A stretch of DNA of 64,000 nucleotides from Fischerella muscicola PCC 7414 (GTDB lineage: Bacteria; Cyanobacteriota; Cyanobacteriia; Cyanobacteriales; Nostocaceae): positions 1 through 64,000 of the forward strand of contig NZ_AJLK01000078.1 in assembly GCF_000317205.1 (NCBI RefSeq). The letters run 5' to 3'. Positions within the stretch are counted from its first letter, which is position 1. Each line of letters opens with the position of its first letter. The notes below the pieces were generated by a model, which was given only the letters and a program-made list of their open reading frames with translations, had not been told where the DNA came from and did not search any database. A program made the position numbers and the translations under genes. Below are positions 54,737 through 61,779 of the stretch, piece by piece.

Positions 54737-55002
54737 TCTATAAACCTCTCCTTTGGCCAATGTAACTACTTCTTTGTCAAGGCAACTTTGTGGGGTAGAG
54801 TCATAAACCGCCAAGACGCCAAGTGCGCCAATAACAAGAGAAAAAGAGAATTTGAGAAGTTAATTCACCTAGCAAAGTTGTCTTGCCAGACTACTAGTGG
54901 TTCATCGCATTAATTTTGCTGGGCTACAAGATCCCCGATTTCTTGAAGAAGTCGGGGATCTGACCCCTCACAACTTCTCATAACTTTTGCGATAGACCAC
55001 TA
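54737..55002. other. Spacer inside the copper cluster
   Basis: Carries a GATCCCCGAC-family palindrome (54929-54961) and the cupredoxin ribosome-binding site. The palindrome could act as an intra-operon mRNA hairpin that changes expression downstream. Confidence 0.55.
54929..54961. repeat. Dispersed palindrome, GATCCCCGAC family (copy 4)
   Basis: AGATCCCCGA and TCGGGGATCT arms around TTTCTTGAAGAAG; followed by GACCCCTCAC, close to the GACGCCTCAC that follows the copy at 42320. Confidence 0.85.
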
Positions 55003-55083
55003 CTACGCTAATGCACCTGAAATAGCTCCAAGTAAAAATCCAAATCCTACCAAGGTTGCAAAAAATGTTACTTGATTCAGCAT
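55003..55083 (-). CDS. 26-residue membrane peptide in the copper cluster
   Basis: A short frame beginning MLNQVTFFATLVGFGF and ending AISGALA: a single hydrophobic helix with Gly at regular spacing. A strong ribosome-binding site, AAGGAG, stands seven bases before the ATG. The frame starts 22 bp after the copA stop on the same strand, ahead of the cupredoxin gene. It matches none of the small photosystem or cytochrome b6f subunits I recall. The placement suggests a small partner of the P-type ATPase, by analogy with other small regulatory membrane peptides. Inference only; too short for homology by eye. Confidence 0.6.
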   Translation of the reverse strand: MLNQVTFFATLVGFGFLLGAISGALA

Positions 55084-55105
55084 CGTTACTACTCCTTGTA
55101 AATTA

Positions 55106-57364
55106 TCAACCAATTGTTTTTGCTCGGAAATTACGTAAACGTAGTGCATTCGTAACTACCGATACGGAACTAAACGCCATTGCTGCACCTGCAATAATCG
55201 GGCTAAGCAACCAACCGAAGAAAGGAAAGAGAATTCCGGCTGCAATTGGAATACCAGCGACGTTATAGATAAAGGCGAAGAAGAGATTCTGACGAATGTT
55301 GCGAATCGTGGCACGACTCAGTTGGATAGCGGTGACAATACCTTGTAAATCTCCCGATATCAGGGTGATGTCACTAGCTGCGATCGCTATATCTGTTCCT
55401 GTGCCAATTGCGATCCCGACATCGGCTTGAGCCAGTGCTGGGGCATCATTAATGCCATCCCCGACCATTGCTACAATTTTGCCTTCCGACTGAATTTTCT
55501 CGACAGTCTCGGCTTTTTGATCTGGGCGAACTTCGGCAAAAACTCGCTTGATGCCCACTTCACGAGCAATAACTTCGGCAGTGCGGCGATTGTCTCCGGT
55601 TAACATCACCACTTCCAATCCCATTTTCTGCAATGTGCGAATCGCGTTTACAGAAGATGGTTTCACCGCATCAGCAATACCCATAATCCCTTGGACTTTG
55701 CTATCTACAGCAATCCAGATCACTGTCTTACCAAGATACTCCAAGCGTTCCCAGTGTTCCTGCAATGCACTTGTTTCGATGCCTAATTCATTCATCCAAC
55801 GGTGGGTGCCAATTTGTACCCATTGATTTGACACGTACCCTTGCACACCGCTACCAGCGATCGCTTCAAACTCCTGTGCATCTGTTAACTCCACACCTTG
55901 AGATTGAGCATAATTCACAACTGCCTCTGCTAGTGGATGTTCTGAATTGCGTTCGATAGATGCTGCAAGGCGCAGAAGATTTAGCTCGTTGTTATTAGCT
56001 GTACCATTGACAGTTACAAAATCGGTGACAGTCGGCTTACCTTGCGTAATTGTACCTGTTTTGTCGAGAACAACAGTCTTGAGCTTGTGCGCGAGTTCCA
56101 GACTTTCTGCCCCTTTGATCAAGATGCCGTTTTCTGCACCTTTACCCGTTCCTACCATGATCGAAGTTGGCGTTGCCAAGCCAAGGGCACACGGACAAGC
56201 AATGATTAACACACCGACAGTGGTAATTAGTGCCATCGTCACATTGCCCATGATGTTATACCAGATGATAAAAGTAGCGATCGCAATGGCAATTACGGCA
56301 GGCACAAAAGCGCCAGTAACTTGGTCGGCTAGCTTTTGAATTGGTGCTTTCGACCCTTGGGCTTGCTGCACTAACTTGACAATCTGCGCCAAAAATGTAT
56401 CTTTACCTACTCGTGTTGCTCGGAATTTGAAGCTACCAGTTTTGTTGAGCGTGGCTCCAATCACTTCATCACCCGGTTGCTTCTTCACAGGAAGACTTTC
56501 ACCCGTGACCATTGCCTCATCGATAGTTGAAGAACCATTGATGATCTCGCCATCTACCGGAATCTTTTCACCTGGACGCACCAGAATGACATCGCCTTTA
56601 ATTACCTCTGCAATGGGCAGATCAATCTCTTGTCCATTACGAATGACTCGTGCTGTTTTTGCTTGCAAACCCATCAACTTACGAATTGCTTGGGAAGTTT
56701 GTCCTTTGGCACGATTTTCTAGCAGTCGTCCCAGTAAAATTAGAGTAATGATCACTACAGCTGCTTCGTAGTACACATCAGGCGGTAATCCTCGCTCGGT
56801 GAAGAACCCAGGCAAGAAGGTAGGGAAGAGGGAATACAGATAAGCGGCTCCTGTACCAATCGCTACCAAGGTATCCATTGTTGCCGCGTGACGTTTGAGA
56901 GCTTTCCAGGCATTGACAAAGAAAGATGCACCACACCAAAACAAAACTGGAGTCGCCAGCACAAGCTGTAACCAAGGATTATGCAACCACATGGGAATAA
57001 AGGGAATGGACAACCCCGTCATCATCGGTAGCGAACCAATGACCATGATGGCGCTAATAATGCCGCCGACCCAAACTTTTCTGACTAAGGCTCGATTTTC
57101 GGCTTGGCGTGCTTGCACTTCTGCATCATCTGTGGTGAATAAATCATCGTCTTGTAGGGGTTGAGCAGAGTATCCCACCGCATCTACCGCATCGCAAATT
57201 GCTTTTGGGTTAGTTTTTCTGGGATCATAGGTGACAGTGGCTTGCTCTACCCCGAAGTTAACGCTACACTCATTTACACCATCAATAGAGCGAATCGTAT
57301 CTTCAATTGTTTTAGCGCAAGAGGCACAACTCATACCCCGCAGTTTCAGATTCGTGTTTTCCAT
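55106..57364 (-). CDS. copA: Copper-exporting P1B-type ATPase
   Basis: A 752-residue Cu(I) ATPase. The start [10 protein letters not shown] follows TAGGAGGTGTGACA; a longer frame upstream overlaps the chaperone gene and lacks family match. One N-terminal HMA domain (G-M-S-C13-A-S-C16); eight transmembrane helices; the actuator TGES loop ([10 protein letters not shown]); C390-P-C392 in the metal-binding helix (IIACPCALG); phosphorylation D434 in [19 protein letters not shown]. The final helices carry YN (FIYNVAGIP) and M-x-x-x-S ([10 protein letters not shown]), the signature of Cu(I)-specific P1B-1 pumps. It could be CopA (efflux) or a CtaA/PacS-type pump feeding plastocyanin; the MerR and chaperone context favours resistance. 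Confidence 0.95.
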   Translation of the reverse strand: MENTNLKLRGMSCASCAKTIEDTIRSIDGVNECSVNFGVEQATVTYDPRKTNPKAICDAVDAVGYSAQPLQDDDLFTTDDAEVQARQAENRALVRKVWVGGIISAIMVIGSLPMMTGLSIPFIPMWLHNPWLQLVLATPVLFWCGASFFVNAWKALKRHAATMDTLVAIGTGAAYLYSLFPTFLPGFFTERGLPPDVYYEAAVVIITLILLGRLLENRAKGQTSQAIRKLMGLQAKTARVIRNGQEIDLPIAEVIKGDVILVRPGEKIPVDGEIINGSSTIDEAMVTGESLPVKKQPGDEVIGATLNKTGSFKFRATRVGKDTFLAQIVKLVQQAQGSKAPIQKLADQVTGAFVPAVIAIAIATFIIWYNIMGNVTMALITTVGVLIIACPCALGLATPTSIMVGTGKGAENGILIKGAESLELAHKLKTVVLDKTGTITQGKPTVTDFVTVNGTANNNELNLLRLAASIERNSEHPLAEAVVNYAQSQGVELTDAQEFEAIAGSGVQGYVSNQWVQIGTHRWMNELGIETSALQEHWERLEYLGKTVIWIAVDSKVQGIMGIADAVKPSSVNAIRTLQKMGLEVVMLTGDNRRTAEVIAREVGIKRVFAEVRPDQKAETVEKIQSEGKIVAMVGDGINDAPALAQADVGIAIGTGTDIAIAASDITLISGDLQGIVTAIQLSRATIRNIRQNLFFAFIYNVAGIPIAAGILFPFFGWLLSPIIAGAAMAFSSVSVVTNALRLRNFRAKTIG

Positions 57365-57398
57365 TGTCACACCTCCTAACGATTGTCTGAACTGCTTT

Positions 57399-57608
57399 TT
57401 AAAGAATATAGTTACCAGTAACCGTATAACCTGCGGCTGTAATTGCTTCTGTGATGGCAGTTTCTGCTGCTTGAGTTTCGATGTGGACAAGCTTAGTTTT
57501 GGTATCAGCCTCAACGATGGCTGCGGGATCAACTGTTTTCACCGCTTTTGTGATGCTTTCTCCACAAGCAGAACAAGCCATGTTAGGAACTTTGAGGTGA
57601 AGTTTCAT
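57399..57608 (-). CDS. copZ: Copper chaperone (heavy-metal-associated domain)
   Basis: A 69-residue HMA-fold protein with the metal-binding loop M-A-C-S-A-C ([18 protein letters not shown]) and a typical ferredoxin-like beta-alpha-beta pattern ending [12 protein letters not shown]. It carries cytosolic Cu(I) to the ATPase HMA domain or metal-binding sites (CopZ/Atx1 role). It is the first gene of the cluster, 34 bp before copA, with a MerR-type promoter starting 31 bp upstream. Confidence 0.92.
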   Translation of the reverse strand: MKLHLKVPNMACSACGESITKAVKTVDPAAIVEADTKTKLVHIETQAAETAITEAITAAGYTVTGNYIL

Positions 57609-57639
57609 CTGAATGTACTCTATTTAATCAACTAATCTC

Positions 57640-57671
57640 ATTTTGAAATCTCCATCTTGCTGGAGAGTCAA
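57640..57671 (-). promoter_or_regulatory. MerR-type operator/promoter of the copper cluster
   Basis: Read on the minus strand: -35 TTGACT, then a perfect dyad TCTCCA-GCAAGA-TGGAGA, then a -10-like CAAAAT after a 20-bp spacer. MerR-family metal regulators act on promoters with overlong 19-20 bp spacers holding a dyad, as in the E. coli copA promoter with TTGACC and a CTTCC...GGAAG dyad. It lies 31 bp upstream of the chaperone ATG, oriented toward it. Confidence 0.75.
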
Positions 57672-57826
57672 GGGGTAGTGAGAAAAAATTTATCTTGGCT
57701 GTGGGTAAAGCGAAAATAGATGCCAATCCTGGGACAATAGAGAAGTTAGAAGCAGCTGTGAGTTGATTGGAACTTATTTTGAGAATATTCTGTCTCCAGA
57801 ATTGAGCTATTGAGTTAGTCAAATTT

Positions 57827-58255
57827 ATGGAAACTAAGGGCGATTCTGAACAGAGAAGTATTCAAAATTCTGGATCGGTTCTCAAGCTGCGTCGGCTGGT
57901 AGGATCAGCAGTAGTTGTGGTTTCTGTAGGAATAGCTAGTTATGCAGCTGGTTTTGCTATTGCTAAGCAGGAAAGTGACTCCAAAGCAAACATTCAACAG
58001 CTAAAATTACAAGCTAAATTGTGCCGCAAATTCAATCGCGGTGAGGTGGAAGCGGAGGATGCTGCTGCTGGTGGTAAGATATCTGGTGTGCATGATATTT
58101 TAGCAGATTTGCAGACGGTGCAAGTTGAGCTAGCTAAGAAGAGACTTGTGTTTGTAGAAGAACAACCAACAATTGTAAAGTTGAAGTCTCAAGAAGCAGC
58201 TTTAAAATCTTTATTAAAGCAGCGTATAGACGGTATTTGTAACGTTGTGAATTAA
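57827..58255 (+). CDS. Hypothetical single-pass membrane protein
   Basis: A 142-residue protein. A short polar N-terminus is followed by one transmembrane helix (about 25-47, LVGSAVVVVSVGIASYAAGFAIA) and then a charged, helical periplasmic or cytoplasmic region with coiled-coil tendency (KANIQQLKLQAKLCRKFNRGE; DLQTVQVELAKKRLVFVEEQPTIVKLKSQEAALKSLL). Two cysteines (near 66 and 138). No family recognised. It is divergent from the copper promoter and ends before a good hairpin terminator, which supports a real transcription unit. Confidence 0.6.
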   Translation: METKGDSEQRSIQNSGSVLKLRRLVGSAVVVVSVGIASYAAGFAIAKQESDSKANIQQLKLQAKLCRKFNRGEVEAEDAAAGGKISGVHDILADLQTVQVELAKKRLVFVEEQPTIVKLKSQEAALKSLLKQRIDGICNVVN

Positions 58256-58282
58256 TAGTTGATTGATATTAAGCGCTTTATA

Positions 58283-58313
58283 AACCGCATCAGTTAAGAG
58301 AACTGCGGTTTTT
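58283..58313 (+). terminator. Rho-independent terminator
   Basis: AACCGC...AGTT and AACT-GCGGTT arms with a three-base bulge, followed by TTT; 28 bp after the stop of the single-pass membrane protein gene. Confidence 0.75.
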
Positions 58314-58695
58314 GGCTGCTGACATTTCTCCAGCTACGCAAAATACTTCATCCACTCTAAACCTTGCTAAATAAGCTTTACGCAGGATGTTTCTTTAAAA
58401 CGCCCTACAGGCGGCGCATCACCTGTTACGAATAAACAAACAAGTCAATTCTGCCTTCTGCCTTCTGCTTTCTGCCTTCTTTTTTCAGAGTAAGGTTTCC
58501 AGGAATTTAAAAAACCTGTAGCCTTTTGAGGATGAGGGCGTTCATCTTGCGTAAAGTTCCATTACTAAATAGTTAAGTAAATAGTCAAGTGTTGTTTGCA
58601 ATGAGCGCCAATGAACACTGTTGGAACTTTGCGATCGCATTGATATTGAGTACCATCCTCTTTGCCCCATATCCACTATTTTAACGATTTGTGCG
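58314..58695. other. Spacer with TGCCTTC heptads
   Basis: TGCCTTC/TGCTTTC heptads at about 58446-58480 (the complement of the GCAGAAG heptads elsewhere). No gene; it presumably carries the promoter of the acyltransferase-like gene. Confidence 0.5.
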
Positions 58696-59892
58696 ATGAA
58701 TTCGATAGTTTCTGCTTCCAACGCTGACAATTATGACCAGCCTAAAAGTAAGCGCCTGCTATCCATAGATTTGTGGCGTGGACTTGTCATGGTGCTAATG
58801 GCCTTAGACCATGTGCGATCATTTTTTACCAACGTCCGCTTTAGTCCTTTAGATATCACCCAGACTACCATCCCTTTGTTTTTCACTAGATGGGTGACTC
58901 ATTTATGCGCGCCTTCTTTTGTGTTTCTAGCAGGTGTCGCCACCTATCTTTCTCTTCAGCGCTATAGGAACAAACGAGAACTTTCCCGCTTTCTGTTCAC
59001 TCGCGGGCTATGGTTGGTGTTTCTGGAGTTGACGGTAATTAGCCTTGCATGGACTTTCAACCCGACCTTTTTCGGGGCAGGTGTGCTGTGGGTAATTGGT
59101 TGGTCTATGGTAGTCTTAGCAGTGCTAATTCATTTTCCGAATAGAGCGATCGCTACATTCGGAATCCTGCTCATAGTCGGACACAATTTGTTTGATAATT
59201 TACATGTTGAACAACTAGGAAGATGGGGTTGGTTTTGGGCGGTACTTCACGAACAACAAATGTTCACACCCTTTCCTAGAATCAGCTTTTTCATCGTTTA
59301 TCCCCTCATTCCTTGGATAGGAGTGATGGCGGTGGGTTATGCTTTTGGAAGAGTTTTTAATTTGGAAAAATCTCAGCGCAGCCAGTTACTCCAACGCTTA
59401 GGGCTAGGTCTAATTCTTACCTTTATTATCCTTCGGGCAATCAATATTTATGGCGACCCTAAACCTTGGTCATTTCAGTCCAGCTTTTCTCGCACCTTGC
59501 TATCATTTATCAACTGCCATAAATATCCACCTTCATTGCTCTTTTTATTGATAACCCTTGGTATAGCAATCCTAATATTTCATTTGTTTGAAAACCATAG
59601 ATTTAGAATTCTTAAACCCCTTGCACTCTTCGGTCGAGTTCCTCTATTTTTCTACATTATCCACCTTTGGCTGATCCACATTGCCGCTGTCCTACTTGCC
59701 TTTCCTAATTACGGTTGGAAAGCAATTATTCAGCCCTACATCATGTCTCATCTTATGCCACCAGAATATGGGTATGATTTACCAAAGATTTATATTCTCT
59801 GGCTCATCATACTTGTTATCTTGTATCCCATTTGTAATTGGTTTGCCAACTATAAAGCAAAACATCAAAATTGGTGGTTAAATTATTTGTAA
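58696..59892 (+). CDS. DUF1624/heparan-alpha-glucosaminide acetyltransferase-like membrane protein
   Basis: A 398-residue polytopic membrane protein. The chosen ATG gives MNSIVSASNADNYDQPKSKRLLSIDLWRGLVMVLMALDHVRSFF, the family hallmark (R-L-x-S-I-D-x-x-R-G-L-V-M-x-x-M-x-L-D-H-x-R). Some ten hydrophobic helices follow, with HLCAPSFVFLAGVATYLSL and a late YIIHLWLIH segment. The group is related to transmembrane acyltransferases such as HGSNAT and OpgC, with the buried His in LDHVR proposed to act in acetyl transfer. Substrate unknown. An upstream start would add 25 residues without membrane-protein character. Confidence 0.85.
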   Translation: MNSIVSASNADNYDQPKSKRLLSIDLWRGLVMVLMALDHVRSFFTNVRFSPLDITQTTIPLFFTRWVTHLCAPSFVFLAGVATYLSLQRYRNKRELSRFLFTRGLWLVFLELTVISLAWTFNPTFFGAGVLWVIGWSMVVLAVLIHFPNRAIATFGILLIVGHNLFDNLHVEQLGRWGWFWAVLHEQQMFTPFPRISFFIVYPLIPWIGVMAVGYAFGRVFNLEKSQRSQLLQRLGLGLILTFIILRAINIYGDPKPWSFQSSFSRTLLSFINCHKYPPSLLFLLITLGIAILIFHLFENHRFRILKPLALFGRVPLFFYIIHLWLIHIAAVLLAFPNYGWKAIIQPYIMSHLMPPEYGYDLPKIYILWLIILVILYPICNWFANYKAKHQNWWLNYL

Positions 59893-60117
59893 GCAGATTC
59901 AGCACAGAGGTTTACGCAGAGAAAATTTTGTAAAAGCACCAGCTAGCAAAGTAAGCGCAACAGGGACGCAGAGATAGACGTGTCTGATGATACAGCATAT
60001 TGTAGGTAAATGAAGTACACTCCTCCCCAACCCTCCCCTTAGTAAGGGGAGAGTGCGCGACTTTCAAGGGTGGGGTCTTTTTGTACCTCACAAACTTGAA
60101 ATATGCTGTAGCTATAC
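59893..60117. other. Spacer with dispersed repeats
   Basis: CGCAGAGA/GACGCAGAG repeats (59916-59978) and a GAGGGTTGGGGAGGA-type inverted pair around CCTTAGTAAGG (60020-60050). No gene. Confidence 0.45.
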
Positions 60118-60588
60118 TCAATTTCTCAAAAATCTAATTGTAAAGGGATAGCGGTAATGTTGACCTTTGTAAGCTTTGATAGAAGCAAAAATTACTAAAA
60201 TTAATTCGACTAATAATAATATTGTTATTAGTGTAATTAAAACTATTAATAAAGTATTTAAGGTGGATTCTAGTTGTTGAGAAGGCACATTATTTGTAAG
60301 TGCAATACCACAAGTTGTAAAAACTAGAAATAAGGAAATAATGATTACAATTAAGGTATAAACTGTTAGCGAAAGTTGAAAGTTTAAAGATTCTTTGCCT
60401 TGAAAATCTATCCATGGGTCTTGTGATTTTTTCCACTGCCAAACTACCAATGGCCCCAGGATATTCAGCAAAGGCAGATATACGGGTATGCCAATAAATA
60501 CCAAAAAAATTAGTGGAATCCACAACAAAGCCGAAAGATGACACAACATAGCCCAAATACGTATTTGCTTGTTGCTGTTTTCTCTCAT
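60118..60588 (-). CDS. DUF4870 domain membrane protein
   Basis: A 156-residue protein with four predicted transmembrane helices in the DUF4870 (Tic20-like) pattern: RIWAMLCHLSALLWIPLIFLVFIGIPVYLPLLNILGPLVVWQWKKSQDPWIDFQGKESLNFQLSL (the conserved H-L-S and DfQGKESLNFQ motif), then two longer helices. Tic20-like proteins are related to chloroplast protein-import components, but no transport role is shown for bacterial DUF4870. Alone on its strand. Confidence 0.88.
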   Translation of the reverse strand: MRENSNKQIRIWAMLCHLSALLWIPLIFLVFIGIPVYLPLLNILGPLVVWQWKKSQDPWIDFQGKESLNFQLSLTVYTLIVIIISLFLVFTTCGIALTNNVPSQQLESTLNTLLIVLITLITILLLVELILVIFASIKAYKGQHYRYPFTIRFLRN

Positions 60589-61112
60589 AGTTATTGACTT
60601 TATGTGGATTTATCTAAACAACTTATTGGTGTACATCTGTGTTTGCTTTCCTACAACTAAACATTTTGCTTTACAGAATGAGTCCACATTAGAGGTTATA
60701 TGTAAAAAAAGTCAAGACTAAAATCTAGGATTTGTCATTGCTTGAGGCGCAAAAGCTTTTTGCAGTCGCACTCAGACTGCACTTAGGCAAAGTTTATCCT
60801 TTCTAGTGGGAAGACCCCATGCGAACCGAAGTGCGATCGCTAGTCAATACGTATTTTTCATGACACAGTTTTCTTTTTAACTATGTCTAATAATCTAAAA
60901 TCAGGATGTTGCTATTAAAAAACTTAACAAATCAAGGCTTTACCTAAAAAGTCAAGATACCAGGAATGTAAAGTTAGTCTGCTAATTTTATACTGTTGAT
61001 ATCATGATATCAGCTTCACGATATTGAACTCAAATACTATATAATTTTTTCCGAAAATTACCATTGAACTCTTGTAGTATTAGCATAAACTTAGAGTTAC
61101 CAGGTAAGTCTT
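60589..61112. other. Divergent spacer with tandem TGATATCA
   Basis: An AT-rich region between DUF4870 (minus) and fasciclin (plus). It holds TGATATCATGATATCA at 60997-61012, the copy pair described separately, and a HIP1-like site near 60835. No gene. Confidence 0.5.
60997..61012. promoter_or_regulatory. Palindromic direct repeat TGATATCATGATATCA
   Basis: Two adjacent copies of the 8-bp palindrome TGATATCA, 100 bp upstream of the fasciclin start, followed by a half-related CGATAT. A candidate regulator-binding site; no regulator is known from the window. Confidence 0.45.
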
Positions 61113-61703
61113 ATGTTTCCTCACAAATTTCATGCCTTAACTGGCAAAAAATGGTTTGTCAAATTGGCTTGGGTGATGGGGATTATTGGTGTCACAACCA
61201 TGATTAGTTCTCCTGTATTGGCTAGAAGATTCTATGGCTTTGCCTTTTTGCAACCTTCTGCTTATCGCAACTATCCTTATCGCAACTCCAACAGTACTAT
61301 TGCTGATACTCTTGCTAAGGATGGGAAATATACCAATCTGGTTGATGAATTGAAAGAAGCTGATCTTTTCGACACACTGAAAAAGCCAGGTTATTTCACA
61401 ATTTTTGCTCCGACTGATAATGCCTTTAATTCTTTAGATAGTAACGTCTTCAAGCAATATAGCCAGCCCGAAAACCGTGTTAAAGTTTTGAAATATCACG
61501 TGATTGTTGGCGAAATCACTCCTGAGCAAATCAAAACTGGAGTACTCAAAACTCTAGAAGGTACAGAACTTAGAATTACCGAAGATGCTAATGGCGAAGT
61601 CAAGGTAAATAACGCTAAAGTCTACCAACCTGCCACACGTACCACAAATGGCGTGATTGTACAAATTAGCGGACTACTCATGCCCTCTGATGTTAACTTC
61701 TAA
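61113..61703 (+). CDS. Secreted fasciclin (FAS1) domain protein
   Basis: A 196-residue protein with an N-terminal membrane/signal segment (about 17-38, VKLAWVMGIIGVTTMISSPVLA, with a plausible A-R-R cleavage region). One FAS1 domain spans about 60-195: TIADTLAKDGKYTNLVDELKEADLFDTLKKPGYFTIFAPTDNAFNSL (H1 motif), LKYHVIVGEITPEQI (YH motif) and NGVIVQISGLLMP (H2 motif). FAS1 proteins mediate adhesion or bind small molecules at the cell surface. AGGTAAG before the ATG is a modest ribosome-binding site. A hairpin terminator follows. Confidence 0.93.
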   Translation: MFPHKFHALTGKKWFVKLAWVMGIIGVTTMISSPVLARRFYGFAFLQPSAYRNYPYRNSNSTIADTLAKDGKYTNLVDELKEADLFDTLKKPGYFTIFAPTDNAFNSLDSNVFKQYSQPENRVKVLKYHVIVGEITPEQIKTGVLKTLEGTELRITEDANGEVKVNNAKVYQPATRTTNGVIVQISGLLMPSDVNF

Positions 61704-61738
61704 GCTTTAGCAAATTTTGCTTTATATTATTAGATCGT

Positions 61739-61776
61739 CCCCCAGCTTAGTTTTTCGTAAACCTGGGGGATTTTTA
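61739..61776 (+). terminator. Rho-independent terminator of the fasciclin gene
   Basis: CCCCCAG pairs with CTGGGGG, with inner GTTT/AAAC pairing, then ATTTTT. It sits between the convergent fasciclin and CHAT genes; the T-tract supports plus-strand use. Confidence 0.85.
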
Positions 61777-61779
61777 CAT

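Noticed and set aside
57628-57822. 64-codon minus-strand frame upstream of the copper chaperone
   Set aside because: It covers the MerR-type promoter and has no ribosome-binding site or recognisable domain.
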